The position numbers and the translations under genes are program-made. From the NCBI GenBank assembly GCA_900323505.1, contig OOIN01000001.1:1798001-1862000 (forward strand): 64,000 nt of DNA. The letters run 5' to 3'. Source of the stretch: Ustilago trichophora. Its lineage: Eukaryota; Basidiomycota; Ustilaginomycetes; Ustilaginales; Ustilaginaceae. Under the pieces are notes generated by a model, which was given only the letters and a program-made list of their open reading frames with translations, ran no database searches and had not been told where the DNA came from. Position 1 is the first letter of the stretch; each line of letters opens with the position of its first letter. This document shows positions 29,782-39,437 of the stretch, in pieces.

Positions 29782-30640
29782 ATCGACCAACCTCTTCGCC
29801 CAGCGCTGAGTAGAGATCGAAAAGACGTTTTTTGTATGTGATGCAGTCGCTGTAGCAGCAGTCCTTCGCACCGGTCCAGAAGGTAGAGAGCTCGACTGTG
29901 CGTATGCTCCCGATGCTACGATTGGATCAGCTATGTGATGTCTCTGTCTGCTTCTGCCTCCTGTTGTTGGAGTAGTATTGTTGAAGGCTGAAGCGGGGGG
30001 ATCGTTATACTGCGGATATGTGGGTGTGTGCAAAGCGGTCGAAGTATGCGGCGCAGCTTGCACCGCTGCTGCCGGATTGAAGGCGGCTATCTTGACGGCA
30101 CAGATGCAAGGGTGGTATGCGGCGCCCCCTTGAGCCGGAATTGAGCGTTGAGCCAAAGAGATGCGACGAAAAGAAGGATGGTGGTGTGCAGCAAAGAGTC
30201 GCTGATGGTGTTACAGTAGTAAAGGAGCTGCACGCTGGACCCGAGTCTGCGTGGAGGTTTCTCGGCGCACGTCCAAGCGGATCAATTTTTTGGCAGTAAG
30301 ATTGTGAGCTGCTTCTAAATCAAACATTGTTTGGCTCTGCGAAAATTGAGACACTCTCAAAGCGATCACCAAATCGGGCCGCGGTGTGCTGCCTCGCCTT
30401 TTCTGATTCTCTTTCGGCTTCTTCTTGGAAAATCGGAAGATCCTTTCCAACTGCCAAATGCACGGATAACAGCAGCACACTTTGCTCACTGACCCACTTG
30501 GGACATCTTCCATCTTTACCCCCAACACATCCTCATCACCTTGAAGCATTGGAACGTCAAACGAAGGTAGCAGCATCCTTCTTTCCTTTCTTTCCTTTGC
30601 TCCCTCTCACCTCAAACCCCGACACTTTCGCCCTCTCACC
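29782..30640. other. Divergent region between the voltage-sensor-like gene and nat1
   Basis: 860 bp. The half next to 29781 is an open minus-strand frame without ATG and may be leader or an extra exon. The half next to nat1 is a C/T-rich leader on the plus strand. Confidence 0.55.
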
Positions 30641-33310
30641 ATGCCGCCGAAGCGCGCGGCGCTCCCCACCAAGGAGCGCACCCTCTTCCAGCGGCTCATC
30701 CAAGAATACGAGACTAAAAAGTACAAACTTGGTCTCAAGACCGCCGATACCATCCTCAAAAAGTTTCCCGATCATGGTGAGACCGTCGCTATGAAGGGTC
30801 TTCTTCTCGGCTCGACCAACCGCCGCGAAGAAGGTATCGAACTTGCCAAGAAGGGTGTCCGTCTTGACCTCACCTCATTCATCTGCTGGCACGCACTCGG
30901 TATCTTGTATCGTCAGGATAAGAACTACGAAGAGGCGATAAAGTGCTACACCCAGGCGCTGCGTATCGAGGGAGGCGGCAACGTCAACCTCCTCCGCGAA
31001 TCGGCGTTCTTGCAGTTGCAGCTCAGAGACTACCCTCCCATGGTGGAGAACCGACTGACGTTGTTGCGCATGCAGCCGCATCTGAGGATCAACTGGATCG
31101 GTCTTGCTATCGCGCACCACCTGGCAGGTTCGCTCGACGCGGCAGTACGCGTCCTTGAAGGATACGAAAACGTCATGCGCGATATCCCGGCGAGGAGCTA
31201 CGAACACGGAGAAGTACTCATGTACCACGCTAGCATCCTTGAAGAGCAGCAAAAGTTCCAAGAGTCGCTCGACCTCATCGAGAACTTCAGCGAGCGCATC
31301 GTGGATCTGCGCGGCAAGCAGGAAGCTCAAGCACGCTGCCTCGCAGGCCTTGGAAAGAAGGACGAGGCAGAAACCCTCTGGAGACAGCTCATCAAGTCGA
31401 ATCCGGAGAACAAGCGATACTTTGCTGGCCTGCTCAACTTGCTCGGCATCACCGAATCTTCCGATCACGCTCAAGCAGTTGAGGTGTTCAAAGGCTTGCA
31501 AGCAGACCATCCCAAGTCTAGCGCTGCTAAGCGTCTTGCTCTGATCCATGCCTCTGGTGAAGAGTTCAAAACTCAGGCTACGGCATATGTCAAATCGGCA
31601 CTCATCAAAGGTGTTCCTTCCCTCTTTTCCGACCTGAAATCGCTCTACCAGGATCCCGCAAAGCTGTCGGCACTGGAAGAAATCGCTGAAACCTTGCGCT
31701 TGGAATGGGCTCCTTCTACAGCTCCTTCTGCAGACGGCACCGATCCACCCTCATCCTACCTCTGGTCGCTCTACTACCTCGCTCAGCACTACTCTCTCAC
31801 TGGCGCATCCACCCTCGCTCTGCACTACATCGATTCCGCAATCTCGCACTCTTCCACCCTTCCCGAGTTGCACATGGTCCGCGCCCGAATCCTCAAACGA
31901 TCCGGCGACCTCCTCGGCGCATCCTCCGCCATGTCCGACGCCCGCCTCCTCGACGGTCAAGATCGATTCCTCAACTCCAAATCTGCCAAATACCTCCTTC
32001 GCACCAACGACACCGTGGAAGCAGAACGAATCGTCGGACTCTTCACCAAACCCGATGCCCCTTCGCCCACATACGATCTGAACGAGATGCAGGCACTGTG
32101 GTATCTCACCGAAGAAGCCGAAGCTTTCCTGAGGGCTGGAAACGTCGCTATGGCATTGAAGAGGTTGGGACAGGTGGAAAAGACTTTCCAAGAGTTTTGG
32201 GATGATCAGTTGGATTTCCACAGTTACTGTTTGAGGAAGATGACGCTGCGTTCGTATGTCAACCTTGTGAGATTCGAGGATCGATTGCGATCTCATCCTG
32301 CTTTCGTCCGTGCTGCATCTGCGGCGATCAGCATCTACACGACGTTGCACGACAATCCAGAAACAGCGCCATTCATCGAAACCTCCAAACCCGAAGAGGA
32401 GGATCCAGCTCTGATAGGCCTCTCCGAGAGCGAGAAGAAAAAGGCGCTCAAAAAGGCCCGTCAAGCCGAAGCCAAACGTCTCGCCAAAGCCGAAGCCGAA
32501 GCAGCCGAGAAGAAGAAGAAAGCCGAAGAAGCAGCTGCCAACGGTGAAACCGTCGATGATGAAGGACCCAAGCCCGATCCCGATCCCAAGGGACTCGACC
32601 TTTTCGCCTCGGTGAAAGAAGCTCCGCTCAAACAGGCAGAGAGATGGTTGCGATTCTTGCAAGTCCACGCTGCGGAACGGGCAAGTACGTGGGAAGCAAT
32701 CTTCGAAGTTGCTCTTCGAGAACGAAACTGGTTGTTGGCCACTCGGGCAGTGGTGCAACTGGCTAAAGTGGAGAAGGAGAGCCCGAGAAAGGTAGAGATG
32801 GTGATTAGGCTCAAGTCGAAATTGCCGGATCTTGACGCTGCACCAAAGCCGATTGGTTCTGTAATCTCTGCAGCGTTGGCAGAGGTTATCCCAAGCGACA
32901 AGCCTCTCAGCACATACTTTACTGAAGCCTTACAATCGCCGACCGCCTCCTCACCAGCACATGTGTTGGGCAACGCACGTGCAGCTCTAGCACTGGATCG
33001 TAAATCAGAATCCATCTCTCTCTTACTCAACCTCCCCACCTGCATCCAGAACTCCGCTGGTGGACCACGATCCAAAACCTCCGCTCTGAAGATCGCCATC
33101 GAAGCACGCACCCTTCTCGCCCAACTCTCCCCTGAGTCAGTACCACAGTTCGACAGCACCGCACAAACCGTCTTCCCCCTCGCTAACGCCTTCAAGTCCT
33201 CACAAGCGCTCGAAGAGGAAAAGAAACAGCGCGAGTCGAACCTCGCAAAGTGGACAAAAGCCGATGCGACAGAGGTCAACGGTGAAACGGTCCATGAACC
33301 TCTTATGTAA
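30641..33310 (+). CDS. nat1: N-terminal acetyltransferase A auxiliary subunit Nat1 (NAA15)
   Basis: An 889-aa ORF from an ATG at 30641. TPR repeats run through most of the protein, starting FQRLIQEYETKKYKLGLKTA and GHALGILYRQDKNYEEAI-like units (here WHALGILYRQDKNYEEAIKC). The family's Lys/Ala/Glu-rich helix sits at about residues 595-640 (KKKALKKARQAEAKRLAKAE). NAA15 anchors the catalytic Naa10 to ribosomes for cotranslational acetylation of Ser, Ala and similar N-termini. The length agrees with yeast Nat1 (854) and human NAA15 (866). A nat1 gene next to bW is the known flank of the smut b mating-type locus, which supports both identifications. It converges with bW. Confidence 0.95.
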   Translation: MPPKRAALPTKERTLFQRLIQEYETKKYKLGLKTADTILKKFPDHGETVAMKGLLLGSTNRREEGIELAKKGVRLDLTSFICWHALGILYRQDKNYEEAIKCYTQALRIEGGGNVNLLRESAFLQLQLRDYPPMVENRLTLLRMQPHLRINWIGLAIAHHLAGSLDAAVRVLEGYENVMRDIPARSYEHGEVLMYHASILEEQQKFQESLDLIENFSERIVDLRGKQEAQARCLAGLGKKDEAETLWRQLIKSNPENKRYFAGLLNLLGITESSDHAQAVEVFKGLQADHPKSSAAKRLALIHASGEEFKTQATAYVKSALIKGVPSLFSDLKSLYQDPAKLSALEEIAETLRLEWAPSTAPSADGTDPPSSYLWSLYYLAQHYSLTGASTLALHYIDSAISHSSTLPELHMVRARILKRSGDLLGASSAMSDARLLDGQDRFLNSKSAKYLLRTNDTVEAERIVGLFTKPDAPSPTYDLNEMQALWYLTEEAEAFLRAGNVAMALKRLGQVEKTFQEFWDDQLDFHSYCLRKMTLRSYVNLVRFEDRLRSHPAFVRAASAAISIYTTLHDNPETAPFIETSKPEEEDPALIGLSESEKKKALKKARQAEAKRLAKAEAEAAEKKKKAEEAAANGETVDDEGPKPDPDPKGLDLFASVKEAPLKQAERWLRFLQVHAAERASTWEAIFEVALRERNWLLATRAVVQLAKVEKESPRKVEMVIRLKSKLPDLDAAPKPIGSVISAALAEVIPSDKPLSTYFTEALQSPTASSPAHVLGNARAALALDRKSESISLLLNLPTCIQNSAGGPRSKTSALKIAIEARTLLAQLSPESVPQFDSTAQTVFPLANAFKSSQALEEEKKQRESNLAKWTKADATEVNGETVHEPLM

Positions 33311-33622
33311 TCTCCGGCGGATGTGTATAAATATACTGTTGCATGTCCTTGTGACAATGCACATTTTCATTCTAGACCAGCCATCGGGTGCATGTGGATA
33401 GGGATGATTGTGAATTGCGAACACAGAACGATGCACAATGAGACGATTCGACGAGACGATAGAACAAAACCATGATTGAGGGAAGCGATACGAAGCATAT
33501 GTGAAACAACAGGATATCCAGACGGAAAAGGTATGAAAGATATAGACCCAGGTATAGAATGTAAGAAACAGAACCAGTATCTCTCCTCGCTTGTGGAGGT
33601 AGCAGGCTACGATAAGACGTCC
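33311..33622. other. Convergent 3' regions of nat1 and bW
   Basis: 312 bp, AT-richer than the flanking coding DNA. No specific element is seen. Confidence 0.6.
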
Positions 33623-35887
33623 TCAGAGGAGGGAAAACATGTTCGAAGTCAGATCAAAGTTCAGTGCGAACTGTGCAGCCGTCACACCTCCCGCGATCTC
33701 TCCATTCGATTCTTGAACCATCTCCGCACCTTCTCCCACGCCCTGCCCCACGCCTGCATCGGCCATAGACTGCTGACTGCTGAGCAAGGAGGTGGAGGAA
33801 GGGGTGATAAAATTGCTATTGAGGTACTCCTGAATGTCGGTCATCTCGCATTCCAGGTCAAAGCATGTCCCGCCCATCTCTGCTGCAGATGTAGGAGTGG
33901 TAGTAGCAGTTGTGCTAAATGGAGGTTGGGGCGAGTGGTGGGTGTGCGGGACAAACGGGCTGGAGGAGGGCATGGAGGTGGGGATTGTGGCGGACTCGAA
34001 GAATTGGTTCAGGTCAAAGGTGTCCGTGTCGATGCTGGTTTCCAGGCTCGTGTCTGCGCTGATGCTGGGTTGGGGCTGAGTGGCGGGCTGGGTGTGGAAG
34101 GCGCTGTTGAAGTTGGAGAGGGTAACAGCTGGCTGATGTGCCAAAGTGCCGGTGACAGGAGTGTTGTGCCGGCCTCCAGAAGCGGCACTGAAATCATCCT
34201 CGTCCACCCAGCCATCGTCATCCGTCGTCATCTGCTGCGACCCCCACGAGCTCGACGAGACATTCCTGCTCGAGCACTGACTGGAAGCAGAAAGCTCGAG
34301 CGCCCTCTGAATACTCTCCCTGAGCTCTCTATCGAGTGCTTCTGTGTTCAGCTGAAGGTTGCCAAAGTTGAGTCCTGATTGAGGGTGCATCCCATCAAAT
34401 GTGCCGCTGGTGTTGTTGCTGTGGTCACTTGTGAATGGGGATCTCTCACCCGAAGCCATAACTTGGGGAAAGCCCTGCGACGGAGTAGCAATGGTGACAG
34501 AAGGCATGGTGGCCCTCGCCCGCACGTCGTACTTCAAAGAGTTGATGTACTTGAACACATTATGAGCCTTTGTTGGGCTGTCAAAACAGTCACTCGGGCT
34601 GCTTGAATCGCTCGAAGAGCTGGTAGATCGGCTGGAAGGGCTGCTCCAGGCGGTGAAGGGGCCGTTGTAGTCAATCGATGAGCTTGAGACATCGCTAACT
34701 CCGGACGAGGCGCGGGGAAGACGTGGCTTCTTGAGATGCGAAGAGGGCGAGTCCGAGTCAGAGTCGATAGAGTCGGCAGGAGTGTGGCCGAGCGCGCCAT
34801 AGGACTTGCGTTTCTTCTCGGAAAGAGTAAAGTCGCTTGTGGGTGGTGAGGAGGGTGTGAACGTGTGGTGGGGAGAAGGTGTGTGGGTGGGAGGTGGCGT
34901 GGTGGGATCTTGCTTGGGCGCTTTTTTGGCTTTGCGGTTGCGACGATTTTGGAACTGCGACACGAACAAAGGAAAGAAGATGAGGTGGTCAGCGCGAGGT
35001 CGGAACAAATGAGAAAGCCAAGCAAGCGCGACAAGGAAGGTGAGTGTTGGCTCGGAAGGAGACGCATGGAGACCATGTTATGCAAGCTACCGACAAGGGC
35101 ACGAAGCGTCAGTAGAGAGGATGGTCCGCTTTGTCCATAGCACAGGTCACAAAGATAGAAAAGGTTTTCTTCATCGCCCAAGAGAGGATACACGCGTCGA
35201 CAAGAGGTCAAAGCGAAAGCAAGCGCGTTGCGGGAACGGATCGATACTCACCCAGATGGTTACTTGCTTGGGCTTGAGTCCGGTGACTTCGGCCAGTTGG
35301 AACTTTTCTGCTTGCGTGATGTTGGGCGAGTGGTTGAAGGCTTGTTCTAGGATGCGGACTGCGTCGGAGTTGTGGCCGCGACCTGTCCTGGTATCAACTT
35401 CCCCAGAATATGTCAAAGAGCAAGCATCACTGTACCGCTCCTCTTTCGTGAACATTAGCTCGTTTGGGTAACGAGTGCCAGACCTGACTTCTTGCATTAT
35501 GACTTGCCATAGTTCCTGTGCCTTGAGCGAGAAGCGACGAGAAAGTGAGTCTCGGAAAGCGGTGTAGAAATTTTTGTCGCTTTTCCCGCTCCGTTGCAAA
35601 CCTCCGACAGCATCTCTGTGTTTTTGTTGATAGGCTACTGTTAGTTCAGAAAGCTGGGCCTGGTATAAGCCGATCAGAGCTTTCTGACACTGAGACGTGA
35701 TGTTGAAGACCAGCAGATCTCGACGTAGCACCTCGTAATTAGGCATCAGCAACTCGAGGGGGCAAATTGCTTTGGCAGACGTCGTCTGAGACATCATCCG
35801 GGATGCACTTTCGGGCACTTGAGGGAGTACTTTGTCGATCTGGCACGCCAGATCGTGGACATGGTGTAGAAATGCTGTAGCGTACAT
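33623..35887 (-). CDS. bW: b mating-type homeodomain protein bW (bWest, HD2 class)
   Basis: Exons 35887-35252 and 34954-33623, joined in phase 0 across a 297-nt intron (donor GTGAGT, acceptor GCAG), give 655 aa. The intron splits the homeodomain recognition helix between Trp and Phe: exon 1 ends LKPKQVTIW and exon 2 begins FQNRRNRKAKKAPKQ. The homeodomain covers about residues 165-225 and is the canonical WFQNRR type (HD2). The N-terminal about 150 residues are the variable region that decides allele-specific pairing with bE. The C-terminal 430 are Ser/Thr/Pro-rich. The Arg/Lys run after helix 3 should serve for nuclear import. The ATG at 35887 was chosen because upstream in-frame codons run into the promoter and only 212 bp separate it from the bE ATG. 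It dimerises only with bE of a different allele. Confidence 0.95.
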
Positions 35888-36099
35888 GATGAAAGAACAG
35901 AAAAGTTGTGAAAGGCAGTAGTGGTGTTGATAAAGGGAGAGACAAAGGAAAACGAGCACCAGTTACAGCAGAAAATCAACGCGAATCTGAAAGGGCTTAT
36001 CAAAGCAGCACTTCGAAAAAATTTACGAGCGGACTTGTCCACACCCCACCACTTCAGAACTTTCCTCCAATCCGAGGCTCGTTGGATCACTGTACCAAC
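35888..36099. promoter_or_regulatory. Bidirectional bW/bE promoter
   Basis: 212 bp separate the two start codons. Only near-matches to the pheromone response element appear here (ACAAAGGAA near 35952, TAAAGGGA near 35931, GAAAGGGC near 35989). There is no clear TATA box apart from an A-rich patch near 36015. Confidence 0.85.
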
Positions 36100-37554
36100 A
36101 TGACCAACTCGGCACCTGACTGCTTCACTGATATGCTACAGGCTATCAGGGATATCGAAGAGGAGTTCCTCCATCAGGGTTCAGACTGCTCGGACGTCGC
36201 GTTGAAGCTATCCGCTCTGCAAGAAAGGACAGCAGCTATGAACCCTCCTGGGTCCATCGAGCAGGATTTCGTCATGCAAATCCATCAAGCGGCACTCAGG
36301 ATACAGGTGGTTGCAGGAGCAAGACTGAGGATCGAGGAAGCCTTCGGCAACCTTCAAGCAGAAATGCTCGAGGATGCGGATCGCGCACTGACGAGAGCTG
36401 TTGATTGCCACCATCCCCTGCAACCTCAAGATCTCTCCGAGACTCTCCCATCATACCACATGCGCAAGCATTTCCTCGCAACTCTCGACGACCCCTACCC
36501 CACTCAGGACGACAAAGAAGCACTGGTCAGCATCACCAACGAGACCGCCTCCGTCACTGGCAGCAAGTATCTCAACGTCCACCAACTCACGCTCTGGTTC
36601 ATCAACGCCCGCCGCCGATCTGGCTGGTCCCAGATCCTCCGCAAGTTTGCACGCGATGACCGTCAACGAATGAAGCTGCTCGTTCAGACCAAGATGCTTT
36701 CCACCAGCCTTCCCATCCGCACCGAGCCCCTTCCTTCCGTTCTCACTCACAACCTGGACGACGTTCTCTGCGACAACCTCGGTCGAAAACTCACACCTGC
36801 AGACAAGAAAGCTTTCGAAGAAGACTGGGCGAGCATGATTAGTTGGATCAAGTATGGCGTCAAGGAAAAGGTCGGTAGCTGGGTACATGACCTTGTCGCT
36901 GCTAACAAGAAGCCTGGTCAGTCTCCGGGCAAGAAATCACAACCGCGCACCGTTACTACTGCCGCAAACCGCACTCCTGCACGCAAGGCACATACGACAA
37001 CAAAGGCTAAGCCGAGACAAGCTAAACAGCGAGCAAGCACAACTTCTTCTGTTGACAGCGGCAGAGATACATCAGTATTGGAATCGACTCCAGAGCTCAG
37101 CATGTGCTCAACGGCAGATACGAGCTTTTCTTCGCTCAGTAGCAACCTCTCCATGCTACAATACGACCCCTTCGCACAGCGAAGCGACATCTTACAAAGC
37201 CCAACGCTGAACGCGAAGGGTGGGCGCAAAGTCAAAGCTCTCCCAAAGCGCGTCCAGAAGCTCACCTCCGAGCCGCTCTACACCAGTACGTCTCTCTCTC
37301 TTTCTCCCACCTCCCTTTGTCTCTTTTACTGACGCTGCTATTCTTTTCTGACGCTTCACTGCCACACAGACGAAACAGCCCCTTCGACCAGCACGTGCTT
37401 TACCGTACCTGAGACACACACGCAGGTCAACGCTCAGACCACCTCTTCTCTTCCGCTGACGTTCCTCCCTCCCTATGATGCGCTCGGACAGGCTCCGATG
37501 CCGATCAGAAGGGAATCGCTCAGTTCCAACAGTCTGTCCGCTGCGTTCGGTTAG
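36100..37554 (+). CDS. bE: b mating-type homeodomain protein bE (bEast, HD1 class)
   Basis: Exons 36100-37285 and 37370-37554 (84-nt intron; donor GTACGT, acceptor ACAG, phase 1) give 456 aa. The splice restores the frame to a stop at 37552-37554; without splicing the frame ends at 37332. The homeodomain covers about residues 108-178 with the atypical HD1 recognition helix LTLWFINARRRSGW at about 163-176. The N-terminal about 110 residues (MTNSAPDCFTDMLQAIRDIE and on) are the variable dimerisation region. The C-terminus has a basic stretch (KAHTTTKAKPRQAKQR) and ends SNSLSAAFG. Together with bW of another allele it forms the transcription factor that starts dikaryotic filamentous growth. The length is near that of Ustilago maydis bE (about 470 aa). 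Confidence 0.95.
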
Positions 37555-38510
37555 GTGTGCTTTGCCCTTTGTATTTTGCCTATCTTTGTCTCTTTGTGTG
37601 CTTTGGAAATTTTTACCCCTCTGTATCGCTCTGCGCCTCTATACTTGATCGAATGGCATGAAGTGTGGCGAGCTTAGCGGAACTGTGAGGCACTTGGCTG
37701 ACCCCAAGGTGTGCGGACAATGAACAAAGGGGACGGATGAGGCAATCTGTGCGTGCGTGAGCTTAGGCCCCACAATTCTTTACAAGTGCAATCAGATCCT
37801 CTTGCTGCGATACGATGACGGGACACAAAGGGAAGCGAATCACAATTAGGCAGCAAGGCGAGTGCGGGGATGACCAAAGGTGGGCTTTAAATTCCCTTTG
37901 TTCACACGCTTGTCGCGACCGCTGCACTCTGCCTCTCTTCCGTTCCACAATCCTCTTCTGCTTCCCTCTCCTCATGTGATGATAAGGAACAAAGGGACCG
38001 ACATCGAGAATCACATCCGTTCATCTGCACCATGCAGTACTAGTGGGCGCTTTGACCGCCTCCACTGCAAAGCTGAACCTTCGGCACTTCCCTTTGTTTG
38101 GTTTTCACCGTGTGAAGATACTATCTTCCCCACCATTACTCTTTTCTTCATGCTTCACTACTTTGTCGTCCTTCTCTGAGACTGCTCCATGATGTGATTG
38201 GAAGAAATGCAATGCAAGATGAAACAGCAACCTTGTTGAACCCCGCAGAGAGGGATGCAGAACAAAGGGAAGCTGTCGCGTTTGTGACCTTTGCAGAATT
38301 GGATTAGGGTGTGACAGCTTCGGCTGCATCTTCCTGCGTCGGAGTAAGGACGCCGTATTTTTCACCGTTGTGCCATTCGGGCGAGATTTTTTTTCCCTCT
38401 TTTTCTTCGGCAGTCGGAACTGGCACACAGCGTACTTTTTTAGGTTGTTCTCCAAAATTTCACTCACTCCACCAACTTCACGCCTACTCTTCTCCTTGCT
38501 TTCCCTTTGT
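37313..38510. promoter_or_regulatory. Cluster of nine pheromone response element (Prf1 site) cores
   Basis: The core ACAAAGGG occurs on the plus strand at 37724, 37825, 37989 and 38262, and on the minus strand (as CCCTTTGT) at 37313, 37565, 37894, 38090 and 38503. Seven of the nine extend to the full ACAAAGGGA; the exceptions are 37565 and 37724. The first lies inside the bE intron, the second 11 bp after the bE stop, and the last 40 bp before the c1d1 start. Prf1, an HMG-box factor activated by pheromone and cAMP signalling, binds this sequence in smuts and is needed for a and b gene expression. About two such 8-mers are expected by chance in the whole 64 kb, so nine in 1.2 kb is strong enrichment. 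Confidence 0.85.
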
Positions 38511-38549
38511 TCCACACACTTGTCCATACACAAAGCATTGTCTGCCACC
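37555..38549. other. Intergenic region between bE and c1d1
   Basis: 995 bp with no coding frame of note. Its dominant content is eight of the nine pheromone response cores, on both strands and spaced roughly 70-240 bp apart. A C/T-rich leader precedes c1d1. Confidence 0.75.
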
Positions 38550-39275
38550 ATGTCGTCATTACGCCAAAGCCCACTACCCACACTCCAGGCGCTCTCGTCA
38601 TCATTCACCGAGCTCAACTCCATCCTCCAACCCTTGCTTTCGCACGAATACACACAGCTCAACTCTGCCCTCCAATCGAATTCTTCCACCGCCGACAAAC
38701 TCGAGGATGAGCTACACGGCCGTCTGGACGCAGCACGAATGCAAGTCTCCGTAGCATACGTGCTGATGGATCTCGTATGGATCTTGCTCAAGACGAAAGG
38801 TGTCGATCCGACAAATCACCCGGTTATGCAGGAGCTCGAGAGGGTTAAAAGCTACTTTGGAAAGATCAAGAGGGTTCAGGAGAATGAGAAGGAGCCAGAG
38901 AACGAGAAGGGTGCGGGCACGAGGGTGGATAGAAGCGCCGCTGGGAGGTTTATCAGAGCGGCGTTGGCGGGCGAGCCAGGAAGTACGCCTGGGAAACATA
39001 CCAAGTTCGACGATGATTCCAACGCCGAGAAGAAGAAGGCTGTAGAGAAGAAGGCCGTGGAGGAGAAGGCTACGCCATCGAAGAAGACCACACCAGCATC
39101 GACGACAGCAACACCAACAAGCAGCAACAAAAAGAAACGCCCGGCAATGGACCCTTTCGAAGGCTACGACAAGCCCAAGACACCCAAGACTGCCCCTCCA
39201 ACACCGGCAAAGGACAAAGACAGCGCCGCTGGGTCGCCGAGCAAGAAGCAGAAGAAGAAAAAGGCCTCAAAGTGA
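38550..39275 (+). CDS. c1d1: C1D-family nuclear protein (Lrp1/Rrp47 type), c1d1
   Basis: A 241-aa ORF from an ATG at 38550 (GCCACCATG context); the frame is open upstream but that part is leader. Residues 1-110 form the Sas10/C1D helical domain (LSSSFTELNSILQPLL, then RMQVSVAYVLMDLVWILLKT and HPVMQELERVKSYFGKIKRV). The rest is a Lys/Ala/Glu-rich basic tail ending PSKKQKKKKASK, suited to RNA binding and nuclear import. C1D/Rrp47 is the partner of exosome nuclease Rrp6 in nuclear RNA processing. A c1d1 gene on the bE side is the known flank of the smut b locus. Confidence 0.92.
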   Translation: MSSLRQSPLPTLQALSSSFTELNSILQPLLSHEYTQLNSALQSNSSTADKLEDELHGRLDAARMQVSVAYVLMDLVWILLKTKGVDPTNHPVMQELERVKSYFGKIKRVQENEKEPENEKGAGTRVDRSAAGRFIRAALAGEPGSTPGKHTKFDDDSNAEKKKAVEKKAVEEKATPSKKTTPASTTATPTSSNKKKRPAMDPFEGYDKPKTPKTAPPTPAKDKDSAAGSPSKKQKKKKASK

Positions 39276-39437
39276 TCTCCTCCCTTTCGCATCTTGTTAC
39301 TACACTCTTTGTTGCTCATTTGTACTTGTACGATTTCTCATACACAATCGCATACCATCTCACGTCTTCTACGGCTTGTGCACATCAGATCGTGTGGTTC
39401 GCGTGAAAAAGGTTGCATTCAACTAGGACGCAAGCGA

